From the NCBI GenBank assembly GCA_041166085.1, contig JBEEFP010000089.1:96194-160193 (forward strand): a stretch of 64,000 nt of DNA, read 5' to 3'. Shown here piece after piece: positions 1-7,417 of the stretch. The notes under the pieces were generated by a model, which did not search any database, was not told the DNA's origin, and was given only the letters and a program-made list of their open reading frames with translations. A program made the position numbers and the translations under genes. Within the stretch, counting starts at the first letter, position 1. The number at the start of each line of letters is the position of its first letter. Origin of the DNA: JBEEFP01 sp041166085. GTDB taxonomy: Bacteria > Actinomycetota > Acidimicrobiia > Acidimicrobiales > JAFATL01.

Positions 1-1
1 G

Positions 2-448
2 GCCAAGGGCGTGGAGGTGCGCTTCATCGAGTTCATGCCCCTCGACGCCGACCACACCTGGACGCGCGAGCACGTCGTCTCCGCGGCCGAGACGCTGGCC
101 GCCATTGACGCCGTCTTCCCCCTCGAGGCCATCCCCTCCACCAATGCGGCGCCCGCCACCCGCTACCGGTTCAAGGACGGCACCGGCACCGTCGGCGTCA
201 TCCCCAGCGTGACCCAGCCCTTCTGCGGGGACTGCGACCGGGTTCGCCTCACCGCCGAGGGCCGGTTCCGCACCTGCCTGTTCGCCACCGACGAGACCGA
301 CCTGCGGGCCGTGCTGCGGGGCGGGGGCAGCGACGACGACCTGGCCGCGGCCATCACCGCGTCGGTTGGCACCAAATGGGCAGGCCACAGCATCGGCCAG
401 GTCACGTTCATCAGGCCGGAACGGTCCATGAGCCAGATCGGCGGCTGA
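2..448 (+). CDS. moaA: GTP 3',8-cyclase MoaA, C-terminal part
   Basis: This is the C-terminal part (about 148 residues) of MoaA, the radical-SAM enzyme that, with MoaC, makes cyclic pyranopterin monophosphate from GTP in molybdenum cofactor synthesis. The 5' end lies outside the window. Visible are the C-terminal 4Fe-4S cysteines of the FCGDCDRVRLTAEG...CLF motif, which bind the second cluster and GTP, and the terminal Gly-Gly dipeptide (SQIGG) that is conserved in MoaA. moaC follows 22 bp later on the same strand, so the two probably form one transcript. They would supply cofactor for the CoxL-type enzyme at 51206. Confidence 0.95.
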   Translation, partial: AKGVEVRFIEFMPLDADHTWTREHVVSAAETLAAIDAVFPLEAIPSTNAAPATRYRFKDGTGTVGVIPSVTQPFCGDCDRVRLTAEGRFRTCLFATDETDLRAVLRGGGSDDDLAAAITASVGTKWAGHSIGQVTFIRPERSMSQIGG

Positions 449-470
449 CCACCCCACTAGAATCGTGGGC

Positions 471-965
471 GTGTCAGACCGCGGCCTCACCCACCTCGAC
501 CCCCTGGGCAAGGCCCGCATGGTCGACGTCACACCCAAGGAACCCACCCACCGGCGCGCCCTCGCCCGCTGCAAGGTGTTCATGCAGCCCGAGACGACGG
601 CCAAGGTCGCGAGCAACGCGGTGACCAAGGGCGACGTCCTGGGGGCGGCCCGCATCGCGGGGATCCAGGCGGCCAAGCAGACCGCCAACATGATCCCGCT
701 GTGCCATCCGCTGCTGGTGGGGTCGGTGTACGTGAACTTCAACCTGGGCGACGACCACGTCGAGGTGGAGGCCCAGGTCGAGACGGTCGACCGAACCGGC
801 GTGGAGATGGAGGCCCTCACCGCGTGCGCGGTGGCCGCCCTCACGATCTACGACATGTGCAAGAGCTCGGACCGGGCCATGTCCATCGGGGAGCTCGCGC
901 TCTGGGAGAAGACCGGGGGCCGCAACGGCTCCTGGCGCCGCGAGCCGAACCTCGACGGGGTCTAG
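471..965 (+). CDS. moaC: Cyclic pyranopterin monophosphate synthase MoaC
   Basis: MoaC, 164 residues, close to the usual 160. It converts the MoaA product into cyclic pyranopterin monophosphate. Family signatures are LTHLDPLGKARMVDV at the N terminus, the KQTANMIPLCHPL active-site block, and GVEMEALTACAVAALTIYDMCK in the last third, holding the catalytic Lys/Asp region. Two GTG codons are possible starts, 465 and 471; 471 gives the common VSD...LTHLD beginning, and neither has a clear ribosome binding site. It follows moaA on the same strand. Confidence 0.96.
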   Translation: MSDRGLTHLDPLGKARMVDVTPKEPTHRRALARCKVFMQPETTAKVASNAVTKGDVLGAARIAGIQAAKQTANMIPLCHPLLVGSVYVNFNLGDDHVEVEAQVETVDRTGVEMEALTACAVAALTIYDMCKSSDRAMSIGELALWEKTGGRNGSWRREPNLDGV

Positions 966-994
966 CCAGCGTCGGCAACAACTGCTAGCTTGGT

Positions 995-1010
995 GCTAAC
1001 TCCAGTTAGC
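995..1010. promoter_or_regulatory. Small perfect palindrome upstream of the GlpR-like gene
   Basis: GCTAACT-CC-AGTTAGC: two 7-base arms with a 2-base centre, in the 175-bp gap between moaC and the membrane protein gene at 1141. The size and symmetry fit an operator or a promoter element. No protein that would bind it can be named. Another gene-free feature nearby is a GAGGAG ribosome binding site at 1125-1130. Confidence 0.35.
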
Positions 1011-1140
1011 GGCAGGTGGATCCCCACCGGGTGGCGTAGTAGGAAGTGACCCGATCAGCCGGGGGGCACCATCCACCGATGCCGGGCCGTAGCGGTTTAC
1101 GGTCCCCGATACCAAAGGTAGGTCGAGGAGTTTGACCATC

Positions 1141-1632
1141 GTGGTGCTGCTGATCCTCGCCGTCATATGGGCGGCGGTCCTGATCCCTCCCATGTTGGGA
1201 GCCCGTGCCGAAGGTAGGCCGGCGGATTCGATCGGCGACTTTCGACGTCAACTTTCCGTGCTCCGGCGAGCAGCGCCGGTTGGCACACCGACTGGTCCCA
1301 CCCTCGCGGCGTACGGCACGGTGCCGTTCGTCGCCGCTCCCCGCACCCAGTCCCGACACGAGGCGGCCCGCCGGCGCACGGTCAAGCGGCGGCGTGACGT
1401 GTTCTACGCCCTCGTCACCTCCATGGCCGGCACCCTGGTGCTCGGTCTGGTGCCCGGGATGCACGTCCTCCTGGGTCTGCACGTCATCCTCGACGCCCTC
1501 TTCGTCGCCTATGTGGCCCTGCTGGTCCGCATGCGCAACGCGGCGGCCGAGCGGGAGATGAAGGTGCGGTTCCTGCCGCATGCGGCCTCGGCTCCTGAGC
1601 CGGTGTTCGCGCTGCGTCGCTCGGCCAACTGA
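1141..1632 (+). CDS. Small membrane protein, GlpR/SepX-like
   Basis: A 163-residue protein with one N-terminal membrane helix (VVLLILAVIWAAVLIPPML), a basic cytoplasmic stretch, and a hydrophobic hairpin of two helices near residues 85-130 (VFYALVTSMAGTLVLGLVPGM...DALFVAYVALLV). This layout and the IWAAVLIPPML opening recall actinobacterial GlpR/SepX divisome membrane proteins such as mycobacterial Rv0996. Those are often encoded near molybdenum-cofactor-type genes (moeA/glp), and this gene follows moaC. The assignment is from memory of the family. GTG 1141 is chosen because GAGGAG at 1125-1130 is only 1 nt from the alternative TTG at 1132. Confidence 0.5.
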   Translation: MVLLILAVIWAAVLIPPMLGARAEGRPADSIGDFRRQLSVLRRAAPVGTPTGPTLAAYGTVPFVAAPRTQSRHEAARRRTVKRRRDVFYALVTSMAGTLVLGLVPGMHVLLGLHVILDALFVAYVALLVRMRNAAAEREMKVRFLPHAASAPEPVFALRRSAN

Positions 1633-2249
1633 GCGGCGAAGCGGAGGGGACGGAGCGAGCGCTCCTCCCACAGCTGATCGCAACGGCACGGCGGGAGCTC
1701 GATCGCGCCCATCAGGCGCGCGAACAGGCGTTGCCTGCGACGCGGCGGGTGGTGCGATCGTCCAGCCTCGCCATCCGCGCCGTGCACCGGCGCCAGCCCG
1801 ACGTGGTGGCCGAGCAGACGCGTGCTGCTGAGACGGACCTGCGAACGGCCCAGGAGGCGCTGGCGCCGTTCGCTGCGGTTGCCCACGCCGGCTTCCTGCA
1901 CGACGCGGAGAAGGAGTACGCCGAGGCGGTGCTCACCGCCGCGCTCGTGGCTGGCGAGCCGCTCCCCGACCACACCGCACTCGGCATCGCCGTCCCTGCG
2001 TGGCTCAACGGTCTGGCCGAGGCCGCGTCCGAGCTGCGGCGCCACGCCCTCGACCGCCTGCGCGACGACGAGGTCGACACGGCCGAGCGGCTCCTGCAGG
2101 CGATGGACGACGTCTACGACGCCCTGGTCGCGGTCGACCACCCCGACGCCCTCACCGGCGGCCTGCGCCGCACGTGCGACGCCCTGCGGGCGGTCCTCGA
2201 GCGCACCCGCGGCGACATCACCCTCGCTGTCATCCACCGCCGCCGCTGA
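1629..2249 (+). CDS. Translin/TRAX-like protein with a non-canonical start
   Basis: The frame reads as an all-helical translin-family protein of about 206 residues. Family-like landmarks are RELDRAHQAREQAL...RRVVRSSSLAIRAVHR at the N terminus, KEYAEAV (compare EYVEA in TRAX, where the two Glu are catalytic), LNGLAEAASELRR (compare ADLTGELMR) and GLRRTCDALRAVLERTRGDIT near the C terminus. Translins bind RNA or DNA and TRAX subunits are RNases; most known members are eukaryotic or archaeal. The frame is open back to a stop at 1596 but has no ATG, GTG or TTG before TTG 1731, which would remove the first conserved helix. CTG 1629 overlaps the previous stop as CTGA and is the suggested start. Confidence 0.55.
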   Translation: MSGEAEGTERALLPQLIATARRELDRAHQAREQALPATRRVVRSSSLAIRAVHRRQPDVVAEQTRAAETDLRTAQEALAPFAAVAHAGFLHDAEKEYAEAVLTAALVAGEPLPDHTALGIAVPAWLNGLAEAASELRRHALDRLRDDEVDTAERLLQAMDDVYDALVAVDHPDALTGGLRRTCDALRAVLERTRGDITLAVIHRRR

Positions 2250-3279
2250 GCGCCCCTGACCCACCCCCGTGCGTCTCGAGGAAATCGGCCAGGGATTCGG
2301 CGGCATATTTCCTCGAGACGCTGCGCAGGAGGTCGCGGCCCTGGCGGAAGAACTCGAGGACCGCGTCGCGCTGGTCGACTGCCGCGGCGATGGCGTCCCA
2401 GCCGATCCGGGCACCGCGGAAGTGCGGCTCGGTCCAGTAGGGGTCATCCGGGACGTCGCCCCACGGAGTGACGTAGGCATAGGGGAGCGGGTGCTCGCCA
2501 TCGCCCGGTGAGCAGCCGAAGCCGGCCCGTCGTCCGTCCGCCTCGGCCCCGAGCTCGACCGAGAGGTCGAAGTGCTCCGGCCACAGCTGAACCCGCGCGG
2601 GCTCCTCGTCGGCATGCGCCTCGGCTCGCAGCTCCTCGAGGACCGATGTCGAGAACCCGAACCAGGCGGCGTAGAACGCGGCACCGTCGGGCTCCACCAG
2701 ACGGGGGGCGTCGTCATCACGCGTCGTCGACGGTGTGTAGGCGGTCGGACCCTCCAACCCGCAGGCGGCCTGGGCGGCCGCGTCGGACAGCGTCGTGAGC
2801 GGGAACCGCCGCTCGGTGTCGCCCGAGTCCACGACCAGTTCGACGCCGTCGACGCGCACCTGGCGGTCGCCGTCGGCGGCGCGGAAGAACGGCGTGCCCA
2901 CCCCGCCGTAGGTGAAGCGCAGGCCGATCTTGCCGTTGGCCGCGGTGCGGGCAGGACTGAGCACCCACTCGGCAAGGGTGTGAAGGCCACGGCGCGACTG
3001 CTCGACGCCATCCGGCGGGTCCGGAAGTCGCCTCCAGCCGCCGAGCCACCGGTCCGCGCACCAGGCCTCCAGCGCACGCTCCTCGCGCAGGAGCCCGTCC
3101 CAGGTCTCGTCCGCGTTGGGCACCGGCGATATCACCGGGCGATCGCCGGCGCGGTCGCCCACGTCCACCGGGTCGTCGGCGAAGTACGGCGGCTCGGTCA
3201 TCGCCGGGGGAGAGGGCACGAGCACGCGCGCCTCGTACCGTCCGCCCAACCGGTCTTCCGCTTCGCGCCGCGCGTGCAT
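2230..3279 (-). CDS. Conserved protein of unknown function
   Basis: A soluble protein of 349 residues with no signal peptide or membrane helix. I do not recognise the family. Features are a beta-rich centre (KIGLRFTYGGVGTPFFR...QVRVDGVELVVDSGDTERRFPLTTL) and a Trp/Pro-rich block, LWPEHFDLSVELG, followed by GFGCSPGDGEHPLPYAYVTPW, which looks like a conserved active or binding site. ATG 3279 is chosen because longer versions would run into the tRNA gene. The gene is convergent with the translin-like gene and overlaps it by 20 bp. Its last 30 codons contain a 15-bp inverted repeat (2271-2321). Confidence 0.7.
   Translation of the reverse strand: MHARREAEDRLGGRYEARVLVPSPPAMTEPPYFADDPVDVGDRAGDRPVISPVPNADETWDGLLREERALEAWCADRWLGGWRRLPDPPDGVEQSRRGLHTLAEWVLSPARTAANGKIGLRFTYGGVGTPFFRAADGDRQVRVDGVELVVDSGDTERRFPLTTLSDAAAQAACGLEGPTAYTPSTTRDDDAPRLVEPDGAAFYAAWFGFSTSVLEELRAEAHADEEPARVQLWPEHFDLSVELGAEADGRRAGFGCSPGDGEHPLPYAYVTPWGDVPDDPYWTEPHFRGARIGWDAIAAAVDQRDAVLEFFRQGRDLLRSVSRKYAAESLADFLETHGGGSGALSGGGG
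2271..2321. repeat. Inverted repeat A (15-bp perfect arms)
   Basis: Arms 2271-2285 (GCGTCTCGAGGAAAT) and 2307-2321 are perfect reverse complements around a 21-base loop. The element lies inside the 3' coding end of the unknown gene at 2230, where it encodes SVSRKY...DFLETH. The same CTCGAGGAAAT core occurs in the intergenic hairpin at 32208-32256, so this is probably a dispersed repeat and not just a local hairpin. It may also act as a terminator for the two convergent genes here. Confidence 0.75.
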
Positions 3280-3326
3280 GGCGAGAGCCTGCCCCAAAGC
3301 GGGTCCACTAGCCTGCTGTGTCCTTC

Positions 3327-3400
3327 GGGGGTGTAGCTCAGCTCGGTAGAGCGCCACGTTCGCAACGTGGAAGTCGCCGGTTCAAGTCCGGTCACCTCCA
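3327..3400 (+). tRNA. alaT-CGC: tRNA-Ala, anticodon CGC
   Basis: A full cloverleaf can be drawn. The acceptor stem is 3327-3333 paired with 3393-3399, with discriminator A at 3400. The D stem is 3336-3339/3349-3352, the anticodon stem 3354-3358/3366-3370 and the T stem 3376-3380/3388-3392 with loop TTCAAGT. The anticodon CGC is at 3361-3363 and reads GCG alanine codons. The third acceptor pair is G-U, the known identity element of alanine tRNA. No CCA end is encoded. Confidence 0.95.
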
Positions 3401-3489
3401 CTCAAAGGTCCAGGTCAGGGCTGTATCGACTTCGCAGTGCAAGAAGAGGGCGGGGGATCTGCGCCTGCCAAGGCTCCTACCCTGTGCAG

Positions 3490-3618
3490 GTGACCGTTCG
3501 TGAGGTCGTTCGTCGCCGCAGCGACCACATGATCGAGGAGTACGCCCGCGACTCCCCTTGCGCCGACTTCGCGCCCGGGCTCGTCGACGGCGCGGTCGGC
3601 GACTCGTCCCATGGATGA
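3490..3618 (+). CDS. Possible small protein ahead of the histidine kinase
   Basis: An open frame of 42 codons starts at GTG 3490 and ends eight bases inside the histidine kinase gene (TGA 3616-3618, kinase ATG 3611). The product would be charged at the N terminus (VTVREVVRRRSDHMIEEYARD) with a single Cys. The overlap is typical of coupled genes, but the upstream ribosome binding site is weak and no family is recognised. The 210-bp gap between the tRNA and the kinase otherwise holds nothing I can identify. Confidence 0.3.
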   Translation: MTVREVVRRRSDHMIEEYARDSPCADFAPGLVDGAVGDSSHG

Positions 3619-4963
3619 GGACGCGACGGCCGCAGGACCTCTGGCGCCGCCGCGCCTTGCGTCCGGACGCGCCGTGGTCGCTCGACAGGTGGCGCAGTTC
3701 GCCCTCGCCGGAGTAATCACCGTCGCCGTTGTCGGGCTCGGCACCGCCATCGCAGCGCGGCGGGTCGGCGAGCGCGAGGCCATCACCGAGGCGCGGGCCA
3801 CGACGGTGGCGCGCGCCCAGGGCCTCCTCGCGCCCGTGCTCACCGACGGCATCCTCACGGGTGACCCCGACGCATTTGCGCGCGTCGCGACCGTCGTGCG
3901 GGCGGGCATCCTCGACGACTCGCTCGTCCGGGTGAAGCTGTGGACCGGGGCCGGGCGCATCGTCTACTCCGACGAGCCCCGTCTCGTCGGCGCGACGTAC
4001 CGCCTGGGAGAGGACGACCTCGCGTCGCTGCGCACCGGAGCCATCGAGGCCCAGGTCAGCGACCTGACCCAACCGGAGAACCGCTTCGAGCGCCCGTTCG
4101 GCCGCCTGCTCGAGGTCTACCTGCCTGTCGAGACGCCGTCAGGGGAGCCGCTTCTGTTCGAGGCGTACTACCGCTACGACGCGGTGGTGTCGTCGGGTGC
4201 CCGCCTCTTCCGCGCCTTCGCCCCTATCGCCCTCGGAGCACTGGTGCTGTTGCAGCTCGTGCAGGTCCCGCTCGCGTGGTCGCTCGCCCGCCGGCTGCGG
4301 CGCCGTGTCAACGAGCGGGAGGCGTTGTTGCAGCGCACCCTCGACGCGGCCGACGTCGAACGCCGCCAGATCGCCAGCGACCTGCACGACGGCGTCGTGC
4401 AGGATCTGGCCGGCGTTGCCTTCTCGCTGTCGGGCGCCAGCCGGCAGCTCGCGGGCGACGACCCGCTGCGGGCCGAGCTCCTGGAGACCGCAGCTGAACA
4501 GGTGCGGGGCAACATCCAGGCCCTGCGCTCATTGCTCGTCGAGATCTACCCGCCCAACCTGCAGGACGAAGGGCTCGAGACGGCACTCACCGACCTGCTG
4601 GCCGCCGTCCGTACGCGCGGCATCCGTGCCGAGCTCGACGCGTCCGCGTTCCGAGTGGCGGTGGCGCCCGGGGTCGCCCAGCTGTTGTACCGCGGCGCGC
4701 AGGAGGCGCTGCGCAACGTCGTGCGCCATGCCGACGCCACCTCGGTCCACGTGCGGCTGGCCGCGGTCGACGGCTCGGCACGCGTCGAGGTCACTGACGA
4801 CGGCAGAGGCTTCGACCGGGAACAGGCCGCTGCGCGAGCTACCGAGGGGCACTTGGGCCTGCGCAGCCTCGCGGGCCTCGTCACCGACGCGGGCGGGACG
4901 ATGCACGTCGCGTCCGATCCCGATGTGGGGTCCACCGTCACCATCGAGGTGCCGGTCGCATGA
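3611..4963 (+). CDS. Two-component sensor histidine kinase, NarL-partner type
   Basis: A membrane kinase of 450 residues. It has an N-terminal helix near residues 19-40, an extracytoplasmic sensor region of about 150 residues with no recognised fold, a second helix near 197-215, a HisKA_3 dimerisation domain with phospho-acceptor His259 in ERRQIASDLHDGVVQDL, and a HATPase_c domain with the N box EALRNVVRHA and G box DDGRGF. It would autophosphorylate and pass phosphate to the regulator encoded next, with which it overlaps by 4 bp (ATGA at 4960). The signal is unknown; the neighbouring secreted-protein operon at 5598-6280 is a candidate target. Confidence 0.93.
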   Translation: MDEDATAAGPLAPPRLASGRAVVARQVAQFALAGVITVAVVGLGTAIAARRVGEREAITEARATTVARAQGLLAPVLTDGILTGDPDAFARVATVVRAGILDDSLVRVKLWTGAGRIVYSDEPRLVGATYRLGEDDLASLRTGAIEAQVSDLTQPENRFERPFGRLLEVYLPVETPSGEPLLFEAYYRYDAVVSSGARLFRAFAPIALGALVLLQLVQVPLAWSLARRLRRRVNEREALLQRTLDAADVERRQIASDLHDGVVQDLAGVAFSLSGASRQLAGDDPLRAELLETAAEQVRGNIQALRSLLVEIYPPNLQDEGLETALTDLLAAVRTRGIRAELDASAFRVAVAPGVAQLLYRGAQEALRNVVRHADATSVHVRLAAVDGSARVEVTDDGRGFDREQAAARATEGHLGLRSLAGLVTDAGGTMHVASDPDVGSTVTIEVPVA

Positions 4964-5583
4964 TCCGCGTCCTCGTCGCCGACGACCACCATCTGGTCCG
5001 GGCCGGGCTCGAGCAGCTGCTCGCCACCGCGGAGGACATCGAGCTCGTCGCCACCGCCGTCGACGGCGAGGACGCGGCGCGCGCCTTCGAGGAGCACCGC
5101 CCCGACGTCGTGCTGATGGACCTGTCCATGCCGGTGCTCGACGGTGTGGCCGCCACCGGCCGCATCCTCGCCATCGACGCCGAGGCGCGCATCGTCGTGC
5201 TCACCTCGTTCTCCGACGACCGTCGCATCATGGAGGCGCTGCGTGCCGGCGCCACCGGCTACCTCATGAAGGATGCGCGCGCCGAAGAGCTCATCGCCGC
5301 CATCCGCGCCGCCGCCGAGGGCGGCGCCCCCCTCGACCCCAGAGCGGCACGCGTCATGCTCGACAGCCAGCGCCTGCTGCGACCCACCGCCGACCTCAGC
5401 GAACGGGAGACGGCGGTGCTCCGACTCGTCGCCGAGGGCCTGGCGAACAAACTGATCGCCAGGCGCCTCGGCATCTCGGAGCGCACGGTCAAGGCGCACC
5501 TCACGAGCGTCTTCCAGCGCCTCGGCGTGAGCGATCGCACCCAGGCCGCTCTGTGGGCCCAGGAGCACCTGGCGCCGGAGTGA
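4960..5583 (+). CDS. Response regulator, NarL/LuxR type
   Basis: A 207-residue regulator. The receiver domain (about 1-120) has the acidic pocket VADDHHLV, phosphorylation site Asp54 in VVLMDLSMP and the conserved Thr and Lys (VLTSF, LMKD). The C-terminal LuxR helix-turn-helix reads LSERETAVLRLVAEGL...ISERTVKAHLTSVFQRLGV. It is translationally coupled to the histidine kinase, so the two form a cognate pair. No binding site can be named from sequence alone. Confidence 0.95.
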   Translation: MIRVLVADDHHLVRAGLEQLLATAEDIELVATAVDGEDAARAFEEHRPDVVLMDLSMPVLDGVAATGRILAIDAEARIVVLTSFSDDRRIMEALRAGATGYLMKDARAEELIAAIRAAAEGGAPLDPRAARVMLDSQRLLRPTADLSERETAVLRLVAEGLANKLIARRLGISERTVKAHLTSVFQRLGVSDRTQAALWAQEHLAPE

Positions 5584-5597
5584 CCCCGGCGACGGGC

Positions 5598-6089
5598 TCA
5601 GGTGTGGCCTGGCCCGTCGTCGCTGCCCGAGTGCGAACCCGAGCCGTCATCGGACCCTGACCCACTGCCCGACGAGCTCGAGCCGGGCCCCGAGTTCGAG
5701 CCGACCCGGTCGCCGCCGTGATCGTCGGCTGTCGTCACGGTGGTGCCCGCCACCTGGCGGGTGGCGCTGGTCGTGGGCGTCGTGCGCACACGCTCGCCGC
5801 CGTGATCGTCGACCGTCGTGGCAGTGGTGCCCGCGGGCCGGGTGGTCGGCGTGGTCGTGCCGCTGGTGTCGTCCACGCCGGTCACGCGGTCGTCGGTGGC
5901 GTCGTGGTTGGCCGGATCGTCGGCCCCGCCGCTCGTGGCCGGGTGGTCGACGATGCCGTCACCGACGTGGCTCACGAAGGCGGGCGGCGGGGTCGTGCTC
6001 ACGGTGTTGGCGGCGGCGATGGCCAACCCGGCCATCGACGCCACACCGAACACCACCAGCCCGGCCGTGATGAGCGGCTTGTGCATCAT
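5598..6089 (-). CDS. Secreted or anchored Thr/Ser/Gly/Asp-rich protein
   Basis: A 163-residue protein with an N-terminal hydrophobic segment (LITAGLVVFGVASMAGLAIAAA) that is a signal peptide or anchor. The rest is low-complexity, with Thr-rich stretches carrying two copies of a TT(V/A)DDHGG(E/D)RV unit and a C-terminal Ser/Gly/Asp tail. No domain is recognised; it looks like a wall-spanning or surface linker protein. ATG 6089 overlaps the stop of the upstream small gene as ATGA, so the two are translationally coupled. It converges on the two-component system. Confidence 0.75.
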   Translation of the reverse strand: MMHKPLITAGLVVFGVASMAGLAIAAANTVSTTPPPAFVSHVGDGIVDHPATSGGADDPANHDATDDRVTGVDDTSGTTTPTTRPAGTTATTVDDHGGERVRTTPTTSATRQVAGTTVTTADDHGGDRVGSNSGPGSSSSGSGSGSDDGSGSHSGSDDGPGHT

Positions 6090-6280
6090 CGGTGGTTGGG
6101 GCCGTCGTCGGCGCCCCGGCCGTGACGCACGTGGCCGGCGGGGTCATCGGCGCCGCGCCCGTGACGGACGTGGCCGGCGGGGTCGTCGGCGCCCTGACGG
6201 GCGAAGGCGGTGCCGCTCGTGCCGCCGATTGCGATGACGGTGAGCAGGAGCCCCGCCGCCAGCTTCTTGGTCTTCTGCAT
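6086..6280 (-). CDS. Small secreted peptide with a 13-residue tandem repeat
   Basis: A 64-residue protein. Residues 1-27 form a clear Sec signal peptide (MQKTKKLAAGLLLTVIAIGG...TAFA), leaving a mature peptide of about 37 residues. That peptide is two copies of GADDPAGHVRHGR followed by the partial copy GADDGPNHR, matching 39-bp DNA repeats at 6155-6193 and 6116-6154. The His/Asp pattern could bind metal; this is inference. A strong ribosome binding site (GAGGAG, complement of 6286-6291) lies 5 nt before ATG 6280. It is coupled to the gene at 5598. No known family. Confidence 0.75.
   Translation of the reverse strand: MQKTKKLAAGLLLTVIAIGGTSGTAFARQGADDPAGHVRHGRGADDPAGHVRHGRGADDGPNHR
6116..6193 (-). 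repeat. Two 39-bp tandem repeats inside the secreted peptide gene
   Basis: Copy 1 is 6155-6193 and copy 2 is 6116-6154; they differ at only a few positions and encode identical 13-residue units. A partial third copy (6089-6115) runs into the stop codon. An in-frame repeat of this kind can expand or shrink by slippage, so copy number may vary between strains. Confidence 0.8.
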
Positions 6281-6566
6281 GGTTGCTCCTCTGTGTTGTG
6301 GACTACCCAGAGGTTCGGCCTGTGCATGGGACGCGGACAATGGGACCTTGGTCGTAGTACCTCCGGGACGGTGATGGGTGCGACGTGATGAGGCTGGCCG
6401 TACTCGAGATGCGCGCGAACGCCACAGGCCGGCTGACCGCGGCACAGCGGGTGCGGGCAACCGTCGTCTGGGAGGCGCGGCGCCGCACACGCGGCATCGA
6501 CGCCCGCGCGGATCTGGCCCCGCCGGTCGCCACACCGAGTACACAGTTCATGACAAGGGAGGCCCA

Positions 6567-7400
6567 GTGCAGATATCACCGCGATACGACACCGACCCGA
6601 TCGTCCGCCTCGACGGCGCGCCCGAGGCGGTGCGGACGCCGTTCCTGCGCCAGCGGCGGCGGTTGGCGCGAGCGCTGTCGTCCCTTTCGCCCGCGCAATG
6701 GGAGACGCCGAGCCGGTGCGAGGGGTGGCGGGTGCAGGACGTCGTGGCCCACCTCACCGGTACGGACAAGTTCTGGACCTTCGCCATCGCGTCGGGCGTG
6801 GCCGGCGCGCCGACGCGGGTGCTTGCCGCCTTCGACCCGAAGGCGACACCCGCGGCGATGGTCGACGCCGTGCGGAAGGCGTCGCCGGGCGACACCCTCG
6901 CCGAGTACATCGAGGCGAGCGGAGCGCTGTGCGCGACGGTCGAGGCACTGGACGCCGACGGCTGGCGGGCGATGGCGGAGGCGCCCGTCGGCCACGTCAG
7001 CACCAGCGCCGTCGTCCACCACGCGCTCTGGGACGCGTGGGTCCACGAACGCGACGTGCTCGGGCCCCTCGGGATCGCCCAGGAGGAACAGGCCGATGAG
7101 ATTGTCGCCAGCCTCCGCTACGCCGCGGCCCTCGGCCCTGCGTTCGCGCTGCAGTCGGGCACGGCTCACAACGGGACGCTGGCGTTGGCAGTGGAGCGGC
7201 CCGACACACGGGTCGTCGTCGAGGTCACCGACGACGTCTTCGTTGCTCATGGCGACGGGACCGACGACGCGCTGGTGCTGACCGGTGCCGCCGTCGATGT
7301 GCTCGAGGCGCTGAGCGTACGCGCGCCGTGGCGGCAGCCCATTCCGGACGATCAGGCCTGGCTGGTCTCTGGTCTTTCCCAAGTGTTCGAGGCCAGCTGA
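6567..7400 (+). CDS. DinB / maleylpyruvate-isomerase-like protein
   Basis: A 277-residue protein with the actinobacterial maleylpyruvate isomerase N-terminal domain, a DinB-like four-helix fold. Family marks are CEGWRVQDVVAHLTGTDKFW near residues 50-70 and a later His-rich helix (TSAVVHHALWDAWVHERDV). Members use mycothiol or another thiol, often with a divalent metal held by three His; the substrate here is unknown. GTG 6567 is the start because AAGGGAGG at 6556-6562 sits 4 nt before it. The 286 bp upstream, between this gene and 6280, carry the reverse-strand promoter region of the peptide operon and no other gene I can support. Confidence 0.8.
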   Translation: MQISPRYDTDPIVRLDGAPEAVRTPFLRQRRRLARALSSLSPAQWETPSRCEGWRVQDVVAHLTGTDKFWTFAIASGVAGAPTRVLAAFDPKATPAAMVDAVRKASPGDTLAEYIEASGALCATVEALDADGWRAMAEAPVGHVSTSAVVHHALWDAWVHERDVLGPLGIAQEEQADEIVASLRYAAALGPAFALQSGTAHNGTLALAVERPDTRVVVEVTDDVFVAHGDGTDDALVLTGAAVDVLEALSVRAPWRQPIPDDQAWLVSGLSQVFEAS

Positions 7401-7417
7401 AACGGCAGACTGCCTTG

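Noticed and set aside
3279..3357. A start at 3357 for the unknown gene at 2230
   Set aside because: It would cover the 5' half of the tRNA-Ala gene; ATG 3279 gives a natural start.
5598..5720. Ser/Gly/Asp-rich tail as an RTX calcium-binding repeat
   Set aside because: No GGxGxDxxx nonapeptide periodicity is present; it is simple low-complexity sequence.
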